Shown here: positions 1 to 7,646 of the stretch, in pieces
Position numbering within the stretch: position 1 is the first letter of the stretch
Layout: the number at the start of each line of letters is the position of its first letter
Assembly: GCA_902624495.1 (NCBI GenBank)
Contig: CACNYH010000006.1
Span: 1-32,288, forward strand
DNA: 32,288 bases
Reading direction: 5' to 3'
Origin: an uncultured Pelagibacteraceae bacterium
GTDB lineage: Bacteria; Pseudomonadota; Alphaproteobacteria; Pelagibacterales; Pelagibacteraceae
Position numbers and translations under genes: made by a program
The notes under the pieces: generated by a model
Told to the model about the DNA's origin: nothing
Databases searched by the model: none
What the model saw: only the letters and a program-made list of their open reading frames with translations

Positions 1-1680
1 AAAGAACTTGGTGAAATTGATGAGGGAAAAGATGAACTTTCCTCTCTTTCAAAAGCGATATCTGAAGCAAAAATGCCTAAATTAGCAAAAGACAAATGTT
101 TGTCCGAATTGAAAAAATTAAAATCTATGAGCCCTATGTCGGCAGAGGCAACCGTAGTAAGAAATTATCTAGATTGGATGACAGATTTACCTTGGTCAGC
201 AAAATCAAAAATAAACACTGATTTGGTAAATGCTCAAAAAATTTTAGATGAAGATCATTATGGTCTCGAAAAAGTTAAAGAGAGGATAATTGAATTTTTA
301 GCTGTTCAAAAGAGAATTAAAAAAATGAAAGGGCCAATATTATGTTTAGTAGGCCCTCCAGGAGTAGGGAAAACTTCGCTGGGTAAATCAATTGCTAAAG
401 CAACAAATCGAAAATTTATAAGAATTTCTTTAGGAGGAATAAGAGATGAGGCAGAAATACGAGGTCATAGAAGAACTTATATAGGATCTTTGCCAGGCAA
501 AATTATTCAAATGATGAAAAAAGCAGGTACTAATAACCCGCTTTTTCTTTTAGATGAAATCGATAAAGTTGGAAATGATTATAGGGGTGACCCGTCTTCA
601 GCATTGTTAGAAGCACTAGATCCCGAACAGAATAAGGAGTTTAATGATCACTACCTAGAAGTGGATTATGATCTATCAGATGTAATGTTTGTGACTACAG
701 CAAATACTCTAAATATATTACCACCACTTCTTGATAGAATGGAAGTAATCAGATTATCAGGATACACTGAAGATGAAAAAGTTAATATATCTCAAAAATA
801 TTTAATCCCAAATCAAAGTAAATATAATGGTTTAAAAAGTGATGAGTGGAAAATAGATGAAAATATTAATAGAAAAATCATTAGAAACTATACAAGAGAG
901 GCAGGGGTAAGAAATCTTGAGAGAGAAATTTCTAAAATTGCAAGAAAGTTAGTAAAGAAAATAGATAATAAAGAAAAAGTAAATATACCAGTCGATGAAA
1001 AAGACCTAAAAGACTTACTCGGAGTTGAAAAATTTAAATATGGAGAGATAGAGGAGGAAAACAGAATAGGTGTTGTTACAGGTCTGGCATGGACAGAGGT
1101 TGGTGGAGAAATTTTAAAAATTGAGTCCGCAGTAATGCCAGGTAAAGGTAAAATGCAAATCACTGGAAAACTAGGCGACGTAATGCAAGAGTCGGTCAAA
1201 GCAGCTAAATCTTATATAAGATCAAAAAGTTTGGACTACGGAATAATTCCTCCAATTTTTGACAAAAAAGACTTTCATATTCATGTTCCAGAAGGAGCGA
1301 CACCTAAGGATGGGCCATCAGCGGGAATCGGAATGGTAACTTCAATAGTTTCAGCAATAACCGAAATCCCAGTAAATAAAGATGTAGCTATGACAGGTGA
1401 AATAACTTTAAGAGGACTTGTTTTGCCAATTGGAGGTTTAAAAGAAAAATTACTAGCAGCACACAGAGCTGGAATTAAAAAAGTTTTGATTCCTCAAGAA
1501 AATAAAAAAGATTTGGCCGACGTTCCAAAAACTGTAGTAGAGTCAATGGAAATTATACCAGTTAAGAACGTAGACGAAGTTTTAAAAGTAGCTCTTACAA
1601 AATCTTTAAAAAGTGTTGAATGGGTAGAGGTAGATCAAATAGCAGACAAAAGCAAAGATAAGGAACTTAGCACCCATTAG
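1..1680 (+). CDS. lon: ATP-dependent Lon protease, 3' part (5' end outside window)
   Basis: Lon is a cytoplasmic AAA+ serine protease that unfolds and degrades misfolded and regulatory proteins. The reading frame is open from base 1, so the ATG at 73 is internal. About 559 residues are present, and roughly 240 N-terminal residues (substrate-binding domain) should lie upstream, judging from the usual length near 800. Visible in order: Walker A GPPGVGKT (bases 352-375), Walker B LLDEID (547-564), the sensor/lid region, and the C-terminal protease domain. The catalytic serine is in DGPSAG (codon 1318-1320) and the catalytic lysine is the second K of GGLKEK (codon 1447-1449). They are 43 residues apart, as in E. 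coli Lon (S679/K722). The gene ends 4 bp before the stop of the convergent glycosyltransferase gene. Confidence 0.97.
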   Translation, partial: KELGEIDEGKDELSSLSKAISEAKMPKLAKDKCLSELKKLKSMSPMSAEATVVRNYLDWMTDLPWSAKSKINTDLVNAQKILDEDHYGLEKVKERIIEFLAVQKRIKKMKGPILCLVGPPGVGKTSLGKSIAKATNRKFIRISLGGIRDEAEIRGHRRTYIGSLPGKIIQMMKKAGTNNPLFLLDEIDKVGNDYRGDPSSALLEALDPEQNKEFNDHYLEVDYDLSDVMFVTTANTLNILPPLLDRMEVIRLSGYTEDEKVNISQKYLIPNQSKYNGLKSDEWKIDENINRKIIRNYTREAGVRNLEREISKIARKLVKKIDNKEKVNIPVDEKDLKDLLGVEKFKYGEIEEENRIGVVTGLAWTEVGGEILKIESAVMPGKGKMQITGKLGDVMQESVKAAKSYIRSKSLDYGIIPPIFDKKDFHIHVPEGATPKDGPSAGIGMVTSIVSAITEIPVNKDVAMTGEITLRGLVLPIGGLKEKLLAAHRAGIKKVLIPQENKKDLADVPKTVVESMEIIPVKNVDEVLKVALTKSLKSVEWVEVDQIADKSKDKELSTH

Positions 1681-1684
1681 TGAC

Positions 1685-2575
1685 TCATTCGAGCCATTCT
1701 TGAAAGATCTTTTCGTTTTTGGAAATGTAATCAGGAAGAAGACTCAAATCTATCTTTTTTAAAGAAGATTTTCCACTCCATTTAAAATCTTTTTGATCAA
1801 CTTTATAATCATAAATAATTCTTTTCTCATTTATAAATTTTTTAATATCATGTAGTTTAATACCACTTATCTCGAATTCGTAATGGTGAGCAAAATTTAA
1901 TAATTTTTTTTCTAAATCTTCAGGTCTTTTTAGGCACGTGAAGTGCCACCCTCCATTTTTTGAAAATACCAAATTAGAATATTTTTTTTTTGAAAAAAAT
2001 ATATCTAACCTCCATTTAGGATATTTTTTTCCTTTAATATTTCTTAACCATTGGGGTGATAGTAGATTCTTATTTTTGATAGCTCTTGTTCCATACCAAG
2101 AAAAATTTTCGTAATGCAAATTAAATTTATAATAAAATATTTTTTGTTCGAAGAAAAGAATATTATTTTTAATCTTTGTAAAATCTAAATTATTAAGGTT
2201 TGGAATTTCATCCAAATCGCTTATCAAAATTATATCATCGTCTTTAGCTTCTACTAATCCTTTTTTAATACTTTCTCTTTGATGATAGTCTCTAGCCATA
2301 CCGTTTAGAATAAGTTTTTCACCTCTTTTATTTTTACTTTCACCCTCAATGAGTTGTTTTATATTTTCAGGCTCTTCATCTACAGTGATGTAAATTATTT
2401 TGTCTTTAAACTTTTTGAATTTATTTATATCAAAATTAAATTTCTTTTTACTTCCATTATGAGTGTAATTAGCTTCAGTAATTACAAACTTATGTACAAA
2501 TTTATCAAGGTAATTTAACCTTATATCTAACAGTAAATCCTCATCAAAATACATGAAGCAATCATATATATTCAT
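1685..2575 (-). CDS. Glycosyltransferase family 17-like protein
   Basis: A 296-residue protein resembling GT17 (beta-1,4-N-acetylglucosaminyltransferase-like) enzymes, which transfer a sugar from a nucleotide donor to a glycan. The N-terminus MNIYDCFMYFDEDLLLDIRL matches the family opening, in which a D-x-F motif is followed by an acidic stretch and an R-L. The nucleotide/metal site is ISDLDEIP (residues 118-125, acidic D120, D122, E123). A GGWHFT motif (208-213) and NFAHHYEF (about 227-234) follow, both typical of the family. The frame stays open upstream to 2686, but the ATG at 2575 is chosen because homology begins exactly there and a longer form would run into the divergent gene. No signal peptide is evident, so a cytoplasmic or membrane-associated role is likely. 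Donor and acceptor cannot be told. Its divergent neighbour is a sugar-nucleotide enzyme, which suggests a shared role in a surface glycan. Confidence 0.8.
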   Translation of the reverse strand: MNIYDCFMYFDEDLLLDIRLNYLDKFVHKFVITEANYTHNGSKKKFNFDINKFKKFKDKIIYITVDEEPENIKQLIEGESKNKRGEKLILNGMARDYHQRESIKKGLVEAKDDDIILISDLDEIPNLNNLDFTKIKNNILFFEQKIFYYKFNLHYENFSWYGTRAIKNKNLLSPQWLRNIKGKKYPKWRLDIFFSKKKYSNLVFSKNGGWHFTCLKRPEDLEKKLLNFAHHYEFEISGIKLHDIKKFINEKRIIYDYKVDQKDFKWSGKSSLKKIDLSLLPDYISKNEKIFQEWLE

Positions 2576-2627
2576 GCTATTTGAGTTATAATAAATTATA
2601 ATATAAGTAAATATTAATAAAACTTTC
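2576..2627. promoter_or_regulatory. Divergent promoter region between the glycan genes
   Basis: This 52-bp spacer separates the starts of the GT17 gene (minus) and the fusion gene (plus), so promoters for both must lie here or inside the genes. It is almost pure A+T and holds a TATAAT at 2597-2602 on the plus strand plus TATTAT-like boxes on the minus strand. A plus-strand pair TTGAGT (2581-2586) and TATAAG (2602-2607) has a 15-bp spacer, which is short. In DNA this A+T-rich such boxes occur by chance, so no single start point is claimed. Confidence 0.35.
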
Positions 2628-5180
2628 ATGAAAAAAAAAATTATAATCACAGGCGGTATTGGGTATATTGGCACAGAGCTTTGCAAGCTTTATTCAGGAT
2701 TGAGTTGGTATCATGAGATATTAGTAATAGACAATAGGTTTATTTCAGAGAGGGTTAATCAACTAAGAAACTGGAATATGAATTTTTTACAAGGTGATAT
2801 TCTCGATAAAGAAATGGTTAATAAATATTTCAAAGATGCTGATGTTGTTCATCACTTGGCAGGAATTACTAATGTGCCTAGGACACATAGTGAGGCAGTT
2901 AAATCTAATGATGAAAAAATATTGAGCGTAGCAAAAGATGGGACACAAAACATATTAGATGCGATTAACGATAATTGTAAGATTATTTTTCCCTCTACTC
3001 ACGTAGTTTATGAGGGGTTAGGCGAGGTTTCAAAAGACATAAAAGAGGAAGAAGAAACAAAACCAGTTTTAAGTTATTCTCAATCAAAAGCATTAAATGA
3101 AAAACAGATAAAAGAGTCAAAAAAGAATTATATTATTTTGAGACTTGGCTCTGTGTACGGTTATTCCAATGACACAATGCGTACAGATATAATGCCTAAT
3201 CTTTTTTCTAAACTATCGTCACAAGATGGAACGCTAAAACTTTTTGCAGGGGGGCGACAGATAAAAAGTTTAGTACCTTTGATTGATGTTGCTAGATGTT
3301 TTAAATTTATGGAAGAAAATGAAAAGATTAATTCTGAACTATTTAATTTAACTAAAGAAACGTTAACTGTTAAAGAGGTTGCCCAAATTTGCAAAAAGCA
3401 CAACCCAAAGGTAACACTCAAAGAAACAAATGACGAAGTTCCAAATTTAGGATTTTCTTTATCAAATCAAAAATTACTGAATACTGGATTTGAGTTTTTA
3501 TATAATCTTGATAAAAATATTAAAGAGATGATAGAAAAATGGTCCAAACAAGAAATTACTAAAGATTTAGAACACGTAAGGGATGGAAAAAATATTTTCA
3601 AAGATAAAAGAGGGATTATAAGTAATCACGAGTTACCAGAACCTATAAATTTAATTGGACTTATTGAGTCAAAAAAAGGAACGATGAGAGCTAATCATTA
3701 TCATCCACAGCAAGAGCAAAAATGTTTATTTACAAAAGGCCAAATTATAGAAGTTTTTCAAGATATAATAAATCCAAATGCTCCAAAAGTTACACAAGTG
3801 GTAAACGAAGGCCAACTTTCCATAATTAAACCTAATGTTGCTCATACAATGGTATTTTCAAAAGATACAACTTTTTTAAATCTTGTTAGGGGTGAAAGAG
3901 ATCATGAAAATTATGGAATTACACATACGATAAAACATAATTTTGTAGATGAGAATGAAAAAAAACTTTTACTAGAAAATTATAAATTTGAATGTAGATC
4001 TTGTGGAAATGATAATTTAAAAAGAGTTGTCTCTTTAGGTTATCAACCCTTAGCTAATAATTTATTAAAAAAATTGAGTGACAAATGTGAATTATATCCT
4101 CTTGAGGTAAATTATTGTGAGATTTGCCATAACTGTCAATTATCTGTTGCCGTAGATCCAAAAAAAATGTTTGCAAATTATCTTTATACATCATCTACCT
4201 CAAAAGTTTTTAGAGATCATTTTATTAATGCAGCAAAAAAATATTGTAAAGATTTTAAACTAAGTAAAAAGAACTCATATATAATTGATATTGGAAGCAA
4301 CGATGGTATAGCATTAAAACCATTTTTAGATATGGGTTATAAAAAGATACTCGGTATTGAACCTGCAAAAAACCTTGCAAAACTTGCTAATAAAAACAAA
4401 ATAAAAACATTAAATTTTTTTCTTGAAAAGAAAAATTTAAAAAAGATAAAAAAAAATGCAAACTTGATTTTGGCATCAAATGTTTTTGCTCATTCTGATA
4501 AACTTAAAGAAATGACGGAATGTATGATGCATCTTTTATCCAAGAACGGCATTATAATTATCGAAGTTCAATATTTAATGAATACTTTAAAAGATCTCAC
4601 CTTTGATAATATCTACCATGAGCATTACAATTATTGGTCATTAACTTCTTTAGTAAATTTCTTCAATCAATTTAACGCAAAAATTTTTAGATGTGAAAAA
4701 GTTGATACTCATGGTGGATCTTTAAGAGTTTATATAAGTAAAAATAATAAAACTAAAAGTGATAAAAGTGTTGTTCAAATACTCGAAGAGGAAGAAAAAT
4801 ACGGTATAAAAAATTATAAAACGTATAAAGATTTTGGTGAAAAGGTATATAAAATCAGAGAAAATGTAATTCAAAATATAAAAAAACTTAAAACTAAAAA
4901 AAAACAAATTATTGGCTATGGAGCTCCAGCGAAAGCAACGACAGCATTAAATTTTTTTGGAATTTCTAAAGAAATAGATTTTATTGTTGAGGACAATAAT
5001 CTCAAGCACGGAAAATTTGTTCCAGGAGTAAAAATACCTATAAAATCTAAATCTAAAATCAAAAATAAAAATAATTATCTACTTGTTTTAGCTTGGAATT
5101 TTTTTAAAGATATTAAAAAAAATAACGATAATCTTTCAGAAAATTTTATTAATATTAAAGATTTAGAACTTAATAAATAA
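2628..5180 (+). CDS. Three-domain sugar-nucleotide enzyme: SDR reductase/epimerase + cupin + C-methyltransferase
   Basis: An 850-residue fusion. Residues 1-310 are an extended short-chain dehydrogenase/reductase: NAD(P) motif TGGIGYIG (8-15), S123 region, and catalytic Y150 and K154 in YSQSK. Residues 320-445 are a cupin with a complete metal site: H357, H359, E363 in the first motif and H406 in the second (IIKPNVAH). SDR followed by cupin is the order in CapF, where the cupin epimerises and the SDR reduces. Residues 450-850 resemble sugar C-methyltransferases (TylC3/KijD1/TcaB9 type): zinc-binding cysteines C456, C459, C497, C500 (C503 nearby), SAM motif DIGSNDG (554-560), the active-site YHEHYNYW (663-670), and GYGAPAKA near residue 765. 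Together these could epimerise, methylate and reduce one keto-sugar nucleotide, giving a branched deoxysugar. Substrate and reaction order are inferred. No other enzyme of such a pathway is in the window. The last 11 bp overlap the convergent downstream gene. Confidence 0.85.
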   Translation: MKKKIIITGGIGYIGTELCKLYSGLSWYHEILVIDNRFISERVNQLRNWNMNFLQGDILDKEMVNKYFKDADVVHHLAGITNVPRTHSEAVKSNDEKILSVAKDGTQNILDAINDNCKIIFPSTHVVYEGLGEVSKDIKEEEETKPVLSYSQSKALNEKQIKESKKNYIILRLGSVYGYSNDTMRTDIMPNLFSKLSSQDGTLKLFAGGRQIKSLVPLIDVARCFKFMEENEKINSELFNLTKETLTVKEVAQICKKHNPKVTLKETNDEVPNLGFSLSNQKLLNTGFEFLYNLDKNIKEMIEKWSKQEITKDLEHVRDGKNIFKDKRGIISNHELPEPINLIGLIESKKGTMRANHYHPQQEQKCLFTKGQIIEVFQDIINPNAPKVTQVVNEGQLSIIKPNVAHTMVFSKDTTFLNLVRGERDHENYGITHTIKHNFVDENEKKLLLENYKFECRSCGNDNLKRVVSLGYQPLANNLLKKLSDKCELYPLEVNYCEICHNCQLSVAVDPKKMFANYLYTSSTSKVFRDHFINAAKKYCKDFKLSKKNSYIIDIGSNDGIALKPFLDMGYKKILGIEPAKNLAKLANKNKIKTLNFFLEKKNLKKIKKNANLILASNVFAHSDKLKEMTECMMHLLSKNGIIIIEVQYLMNTLKDLTFDNIYHEHYNYWSLTSLVNFFNQFNAKIFRCEKVDTHGGSLRVYISKNNKTKSDKSVVQILEEEEKYGIKNYKTYKDFGEKVYKIRENVIQNIKKLKTKKKQIIGYGAPAKATTALNFFGISKEIDFIVEDNNLKHGKFVPGVKIPIKSKSKIKNKNNYLLVLAWNFFKDIKKNNDNLSENFINIKDLELNK

Positions 5181-5706
5181 TTAATAAGTCTTTAATAATT
5201 TCAAAAATATTTCTTATACTCTCAAAAAAATAATTTAAGTAATACTCTGAAACGGGAAGCTTTTCTATTATATATTCTTGCGCAAAATATAACATCCTAG
5301 CTAAAAAAATTGCTAAAAATATAAATAAAATTAAATAGTTATAAAATCCAAAAGAAACTTTCTCTTTACCTTTTTCTTTTTTACCAATATTTTTTACAGG
5401 CTGTGAGTCATTAATATTTATACCATGTTTTTTTGCTAAATATTCTGGTGAGTACAAACTGATTTCTCTTGATTTTTTTGGAATGGTTTTTTTTAACTTT
5501 TTCGGTTTTTGTATTTTTTGTTGAAACAGCTGAGGCCTGGAAGCTACTTTTTGTGGGCGAGAAATTGATTGAGGTTTTGTAGTTTCTAAAGGGAACTGTT
5601 TCCACTTATTTCCGCATGAGCCACATTGAACCATTCTACCAGATACAGTTATGGCATTATCTGGAACAACAAATTTTTTACCACATGAATTACAAGTTAA
5701 AATCAT
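5170..5706 (-). CDS. MJ0042-type zinc-ribbon membrane protein
   Basis: A 178-residue protein of unknown function. The N-terminus MILTCNSCGKKFVVPD, with C5, C8, C28 and C31 as two CxxC pairs, is the MJ0042/zinc-ribbon_5 domain common at the start of alphaproteobacterial membrane proteins. A long lysine- and proline-rich, probably unstructured linker (about 40-118) follows. One hydrophobic membrane segment (about 121-142) comes next, then a short C-terminal tail with several aromatic residues. The likely topology is a cytoplasmic zinc ribbon tethered to the inner membrane. The start ATG at 5706 is fixed by the domain, which begins at residue 2. Its 3' end overlaps the convergent fusion gene by 11 bp. 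It is divergent from the tRNA pair. Partners and function are not recognisable. Confidence 0.85.
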   Translation of the reverse strand: MILTCNSCGKKFVVPDNAITVSGRMVQCGSCGNKWKQFPLETTKPQSISRPQKVASRPQLFQQKIQKPKKLKKTIPKKSREISLYSPEYLAKKHGININDSQPVKNIGKKEKGKEKVSFGFYNYLILFIFLAIFLARMLYFAQEYIIEKLPVSEYYLNYFFESIRNIFEIIKDLLIIY

Positions 5707-5742
5707 ACAAATTCAATAATACTGCTATTTATATAAATTACA

Positions 5743-5792
5743 CGAGAAATTAAATACTTTTTTACTTTATAAAGTTTTTATTGTATATCTCG
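5743..5792. repeat. Long imperfect inverted repeat before tRNA-Val
   Basis: Nested dyad in the 100-bp spacer between the divergent zinc-ribbon gene and tRNA-Val. The outer arms are CGAGA (5743-5747) and TCTCG (5788-5792), the middle arms ATAC (5754-5757) and GTAT (5783-5786), and the core is the perfect 12-bp palindrome ACTTTATAAAGT (5764-5775). Centres differ by about 2 bp, so the repeat is imperfect. It could be an operator or a structured DNA site. It does not look like a terminator for either flanking gene, since both point away from it. Confidence 0.5.
5761..5789 (+). promoter_or_regulatory. Candidate promoter of the tRNA pair
   Basis: TTTACT (5761-5766) and TATATC (5784-5789) are separated by 17 bp and each match four of six sigma-70 consensus bases. 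Transcription would start near 5796, about 11 nt before mature tRNA-Val. The boxes lie inside the inverted repeat described at 5743-5792. A+T richness makes chance matches common. Confidence 0.35.
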
Positions 5793-5806
5793 ATTTTATT
5801 TAATTA

Positions 5807-5882
5807 GGGCGGTTAGCTCAGTTGGTAGAGCATCTCGTTTACACCGAGAGGGTCATAGGTTCGAGTCCTTTACCGCCCACCA
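5807..5882 (+). tRNA. tRNA-Val (anticodon UAC)
   Basis: A 76-nt cloverleaf with encoded CCA. Acceptor GGGCGGT pairs with ACCGCCC, with discriminator A. The D arm is GCTC/GAGC and the anticodon stem TCTCG/CGAGA. The 7-nt loop TTTACAC gives anticodon TAC. The T loop is TTCGAGT. The T stem ATAGG/CCTTT has a T-T mismatch at its second pair (5856/5870). It lies 8 bp before tRNA-Asp, so the two are probably co-transcribed. Confidence 0.96.
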
Positions 5883-5890
5883 TTAAATAT

Positions 5891-5968
5891 GGGGGTGTAG
5901 CTCAGTTTGGTTAGAGCGCCTGCCTGTCACGCAGGAGGTCGCGGGTTCGAGTCCCGTCACTCCCGCCA
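5891..5968 (+). tRNA. tRNA-Asp (anticodon GUC)
   Basis: A 78-nt cloverleaf with encoded CCA. Acceptor GGGGGTG pairs with CACTCCC (one G-T pair), with discriminator G. The D arm is GCTC/GAGC, the anticodon stem CCTGC/GCAGG, and the loop CTGTCAC gives anticodon GTC. The T arm is GCGGG-TTCGAGT-CCCGT. No clear terminator lies between it and nuoA, so read-through into the nuo operon is possible. Confidence 0.97.
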
Positions 5969-6050
5969 ACAGTTGATAATCGTTTTCATCTAAAAAGCTA
6001 AAAATCAACATTTATTCATCAAAAAAAATGCTTCCTTCTGTCCTGTACTC

Positions 6051-6114
6051 TTTAGGGATAAATGCTATAAATAAACGCTATTAATATAAGAATCCTTAAA
6101 CTACGGTATTAAGG
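6051..6114 (+). promoter_or_regulatory. Competing hairpins in the nuoA upstream region
   Basis: The segment ATCCTTAAA (6092-6100) can pair with the upstream TTTAGGGAT (6051-6059; nine pairs, one G-U; loop 32 nt). Its inner part CCTTAA (6094-6099) can instead pair with TTAAGG (6109-6114; six pairs, loop 9 nt). The two folds exclude each other, as in attenuators, but no T-run follows the second stem. A simple rho-independent terminator is therefore not supported. Confidence 0.3.
6063..6071 (+). promoter_or_regulatory. nuoA: Candidate extended -10 promoter for the nuo operon
   Basis: TGCTATAAA fits the extended -10 form TG-n-TATAAT with one mismatch. No good -35 box is visible about 17 bp upstream, which an extended -10 can tolerate. 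Transcription would start near 6078, leaving a leader of about 57 nt to the nuoA ATG at 6135. The rest of the 166-bp spacer (5969-6134) holds an inverted repeat GTTGAT (5972-5977)/ATCAAC (6004-6009) and no recognisable gene. Confidence 0.35.
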
Positions 6115-6134
6115 TAGATATTAATAAAACAAAC

Positions 6135-6503
6135 ATGATTTACAATTTTTTATCAGACTATTTATCAATTATAATATTTTTATTCATAGCTTTATTTTTA
6201 AGCATTGGTTTTATATTAGCAAATTATTTAGCCTCACCCTCCAATCCCGATCCTGAAAAATTATCTGCATATGAGTGTGGATTTGAAGCATTTGATGACT
6301 CGAGGATGGAATTTGATGTCCGATTTTATTTAGTGGCAATTTTATTCATAATTTTTGATCTTGAAATAGCATTTCTTTTTCCCTGGGCAATTTCGCTAGG
6401 AAGCTTAGGTGTGCTTGGTTTTTGGTCAATGATGATCTTTTTAGGAGTTCTTACTATTGGATTTATTTATGAGTGGAAAAAAGGAGCTTTGGAATGGGAA
6501 TAA
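6135..6503 (+). CDS. nuoA: NADH-quinone oxidoreductase subunit A
   Basis: A 122-residue inner-membrane subunit of proton-pumping complex I, of normal length for NuoA. Three hydrophobic helices are visible (about 7-30, 63-83 and 90-112). The conserved loop [19 protein letters not shown], including the cysteine and acidic residues near the quinone-site entrance, lies between the first two and leads into [12 protein letters not shown]. It is the first gene of a complete nuoA-N operon. It overlaps nuoB by 10 bp (ATGGGAATAA carries the nuoB start and nuoA stop). A promoter candidate lies about 65 bp upstream. Confidence 0.98.
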   Translation: MIYNFLSDYLSIIIFLFIALFLSIGFILANYLASPSNPDPEKLSAYECGFEAFDDSRMEFDVRFYLVAILFIIFDLEIAFLFPWAISLGSLGVLGFWSMMIFLGVLTIGFIYEWKKGALEWE

Positions 6504-7030
6504 AATTTAGTTTAAATCCTGAAAAAGAAAAGAAAATTCCGGAAGAATTTAAGGATCTAGCAAAAGATTTTGCTGAAAAAGGTTTCATAACAACTTCATC
6601 TGAAAATTTAATTAATTGGGCTAGAACAGGCTCGTTACATTGGATGACTTTTGGTCTTGCTTGTTGTGCTGTTGAGATGATGCAAACTTCAATGCCAAGA
6701 TATGATCTTGAAAGATTTGGTGCAGCTCCAAGAGCTTCACCAAGACAGTCGGATGTGATGATAGTAGCAGGTACATTGACAAACAAAATGGCTCCGGCTT
6801 TAAGAAAAGTCTACGATCAAATGCCAGAGCCAAGATATGTAGTTTCCATGGGTAGCTGCGCAAATGGTGGTGGTTATTATCATTACTCTTATTCGGTTGT
6901 CAGAGGTTGCGATAAAATTGTTCCAGTTGATATTTATATTCCAGGCTGCCCACCATCAGCCGAAGCTCTTTTATATGGAATTTTACAACTTCAAAAAAAA
7001 ATTAGAAGAGAAGGAAACTTGCAAAGATAA
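6494..7030 (+). CDS. nuoB: NADH-quinone oxidoreductase subunit B
   Basis: A 178-residue peripheral-arm subunit that carries the terminal 4Fe-4S cluster N2, the electron donor to quinone. The ligand cysteines are visible as the tandem pair C57-C58 (LACCAVEMM), C122 (GSCANGGG) and C152 (PGCPPSAEA). The frame is open from an ATG at 6473. The ATG at 6494 is chosen because AAGGAG at 6481-6486 sits 7 nt before it and the protein then starts [10 protein letters not shown] with the usual small overlap. One base separates its stop from the nuoC start. Confidence 0.97.
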   Translation: MGIKFSLNPEKEKKIPEEFKDLAKDFAEKGFITTSSENLINWARTGSLHWMTFGLACCAVEMMQTSMPRYDLERFGAAPRASPRQSDVMIVAGTLTNKMAPALRKVYDQMPEPRYVVSMGSCANGGGYYHYSYSVVRGCDKIVPVDIYIPGCPPSAEALLYGILQLQKKIRREGNLQR

Positions 7031-7031
7031 T

Positions 7032-7646
7032 ATGATTGATAATCTAAAAAAATTAGAAACTTATTTGAACTCCGAACTTTCTATTAAAATTCGAAATTCA
7101 TTAATTGAAAATAATGAGTTATTAATAGAAGTCGATCAAAAAGATTTAGTTCAAGTTATTCAATTTTTAAAATCTGATGACAAATGTAAATTCAGACAAC
7201 TAGTTGATATTGCAGGTGTTGATTATCCCTCAGACGAAAATCGTTTTAAATTAGTATATTTATTTTTATCTCATGAAAATAATAACCGAATTAAACTTTC
7301 AATAAAATTCAAGGTAAATGAAATTATAAATTCAATAACAAAAATTTTTCCTTCAGCCAATTGGATGGAAAGAGAAGTTTTCGATATGTATGGTATTAAA
7401 TTTAAAAATCATCCTGATTTGAGAAGAATATTAACTGATTATGGTTTTAAAGGACATCCTTTAAGAAAAGACTTTCCTCTAACCGGTTTTAATGAAGTTA
7501 GATATAGCGAAAAAGAAAAAAAAGTTATTTATGAACCTGTAAAGCTTGAACAGAATTATAGAAATTTCGATTTTGAGAGTCCTTGGGAGGGAACGAGTTA
7601 TTTAAAAGAAATAACAAAAAAAGAAACAAATGGTAAAAAAAACTAA
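7032..7646 (+). CDS. nuoC: NADH-quinone oxidoreductase subunit C
   Basis: A 204-residue peripheral-arm subunit (30 kDa family) of complex I that binds NuoD at the membrane interface. The family signature is in the second half: [14 protein letters not shown] followed by HPDLRRIL and [11 protein letters not shown]. The frame extends upstream to 6864 inside nuoB, but that part encodes a hydrophobic shadow with no family similarity. The ATG at 7032, one base after the nuoB stop, is therefore taken. AAGGA at 7011-7015 is rather far (16 nt) to be a good ribosome site. It is separate from NuoD, unlike the fused NuoCD of E. coli. It overlaps nuoD by 17 bp. Confidence 0.96.
   Translation: MIDNLKKLETYLNSELSIKIRNSLIENNELLIEVDQKDLVQVIQFLKSDDKCKFRQLVDIAGVDYPSDENRFKLVYLFLSHENNNRIKLSIKFKVNEIINSITKIFPSANWMEREVFDMYGIKFKNHPDLRRILTDYGFKGHPLRKDFPLTGFNEVRYSEKEKKVIYEPVKLEQNYRNFDFESPWEGTSYLKEITKKETNGKKN

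Noticed and set aside
2576-2686. Longer GT17 protein starting at 2686
   Set aside because: The extra 37 residues overlap the start of the divergent gene and match nothing in the family. They are a translation of the spacer and of the SDR N-terminus on the other strand.
5807-5968. Attachment site or integrated element at the tRNA genes
   Set aside because: No direct repeat of a tRNA 3' end, integrase or phage gene was seen in the window.
5972-6009. GTTGAT/ATCAAC hairpin as terminator of the tRNA pair
   Set aside because: Six weak pairs with a 26-nt loop and no T-run after it; not enough for a terminator call.
6473-6493. Earlier ATG for nuoB
   Set aside because: It would lie inside nuoA with no ribosome site. 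AAGGAG at 6481-6486 fits the ATG at 6494.
6864-7031. Upstream extension of the nuoC frame
   Set aside because: It lies wholly inside nuoB, encodes a hydrophobic stretch without NuoC similarity, and the ATG at 7032 gives a normal protein.
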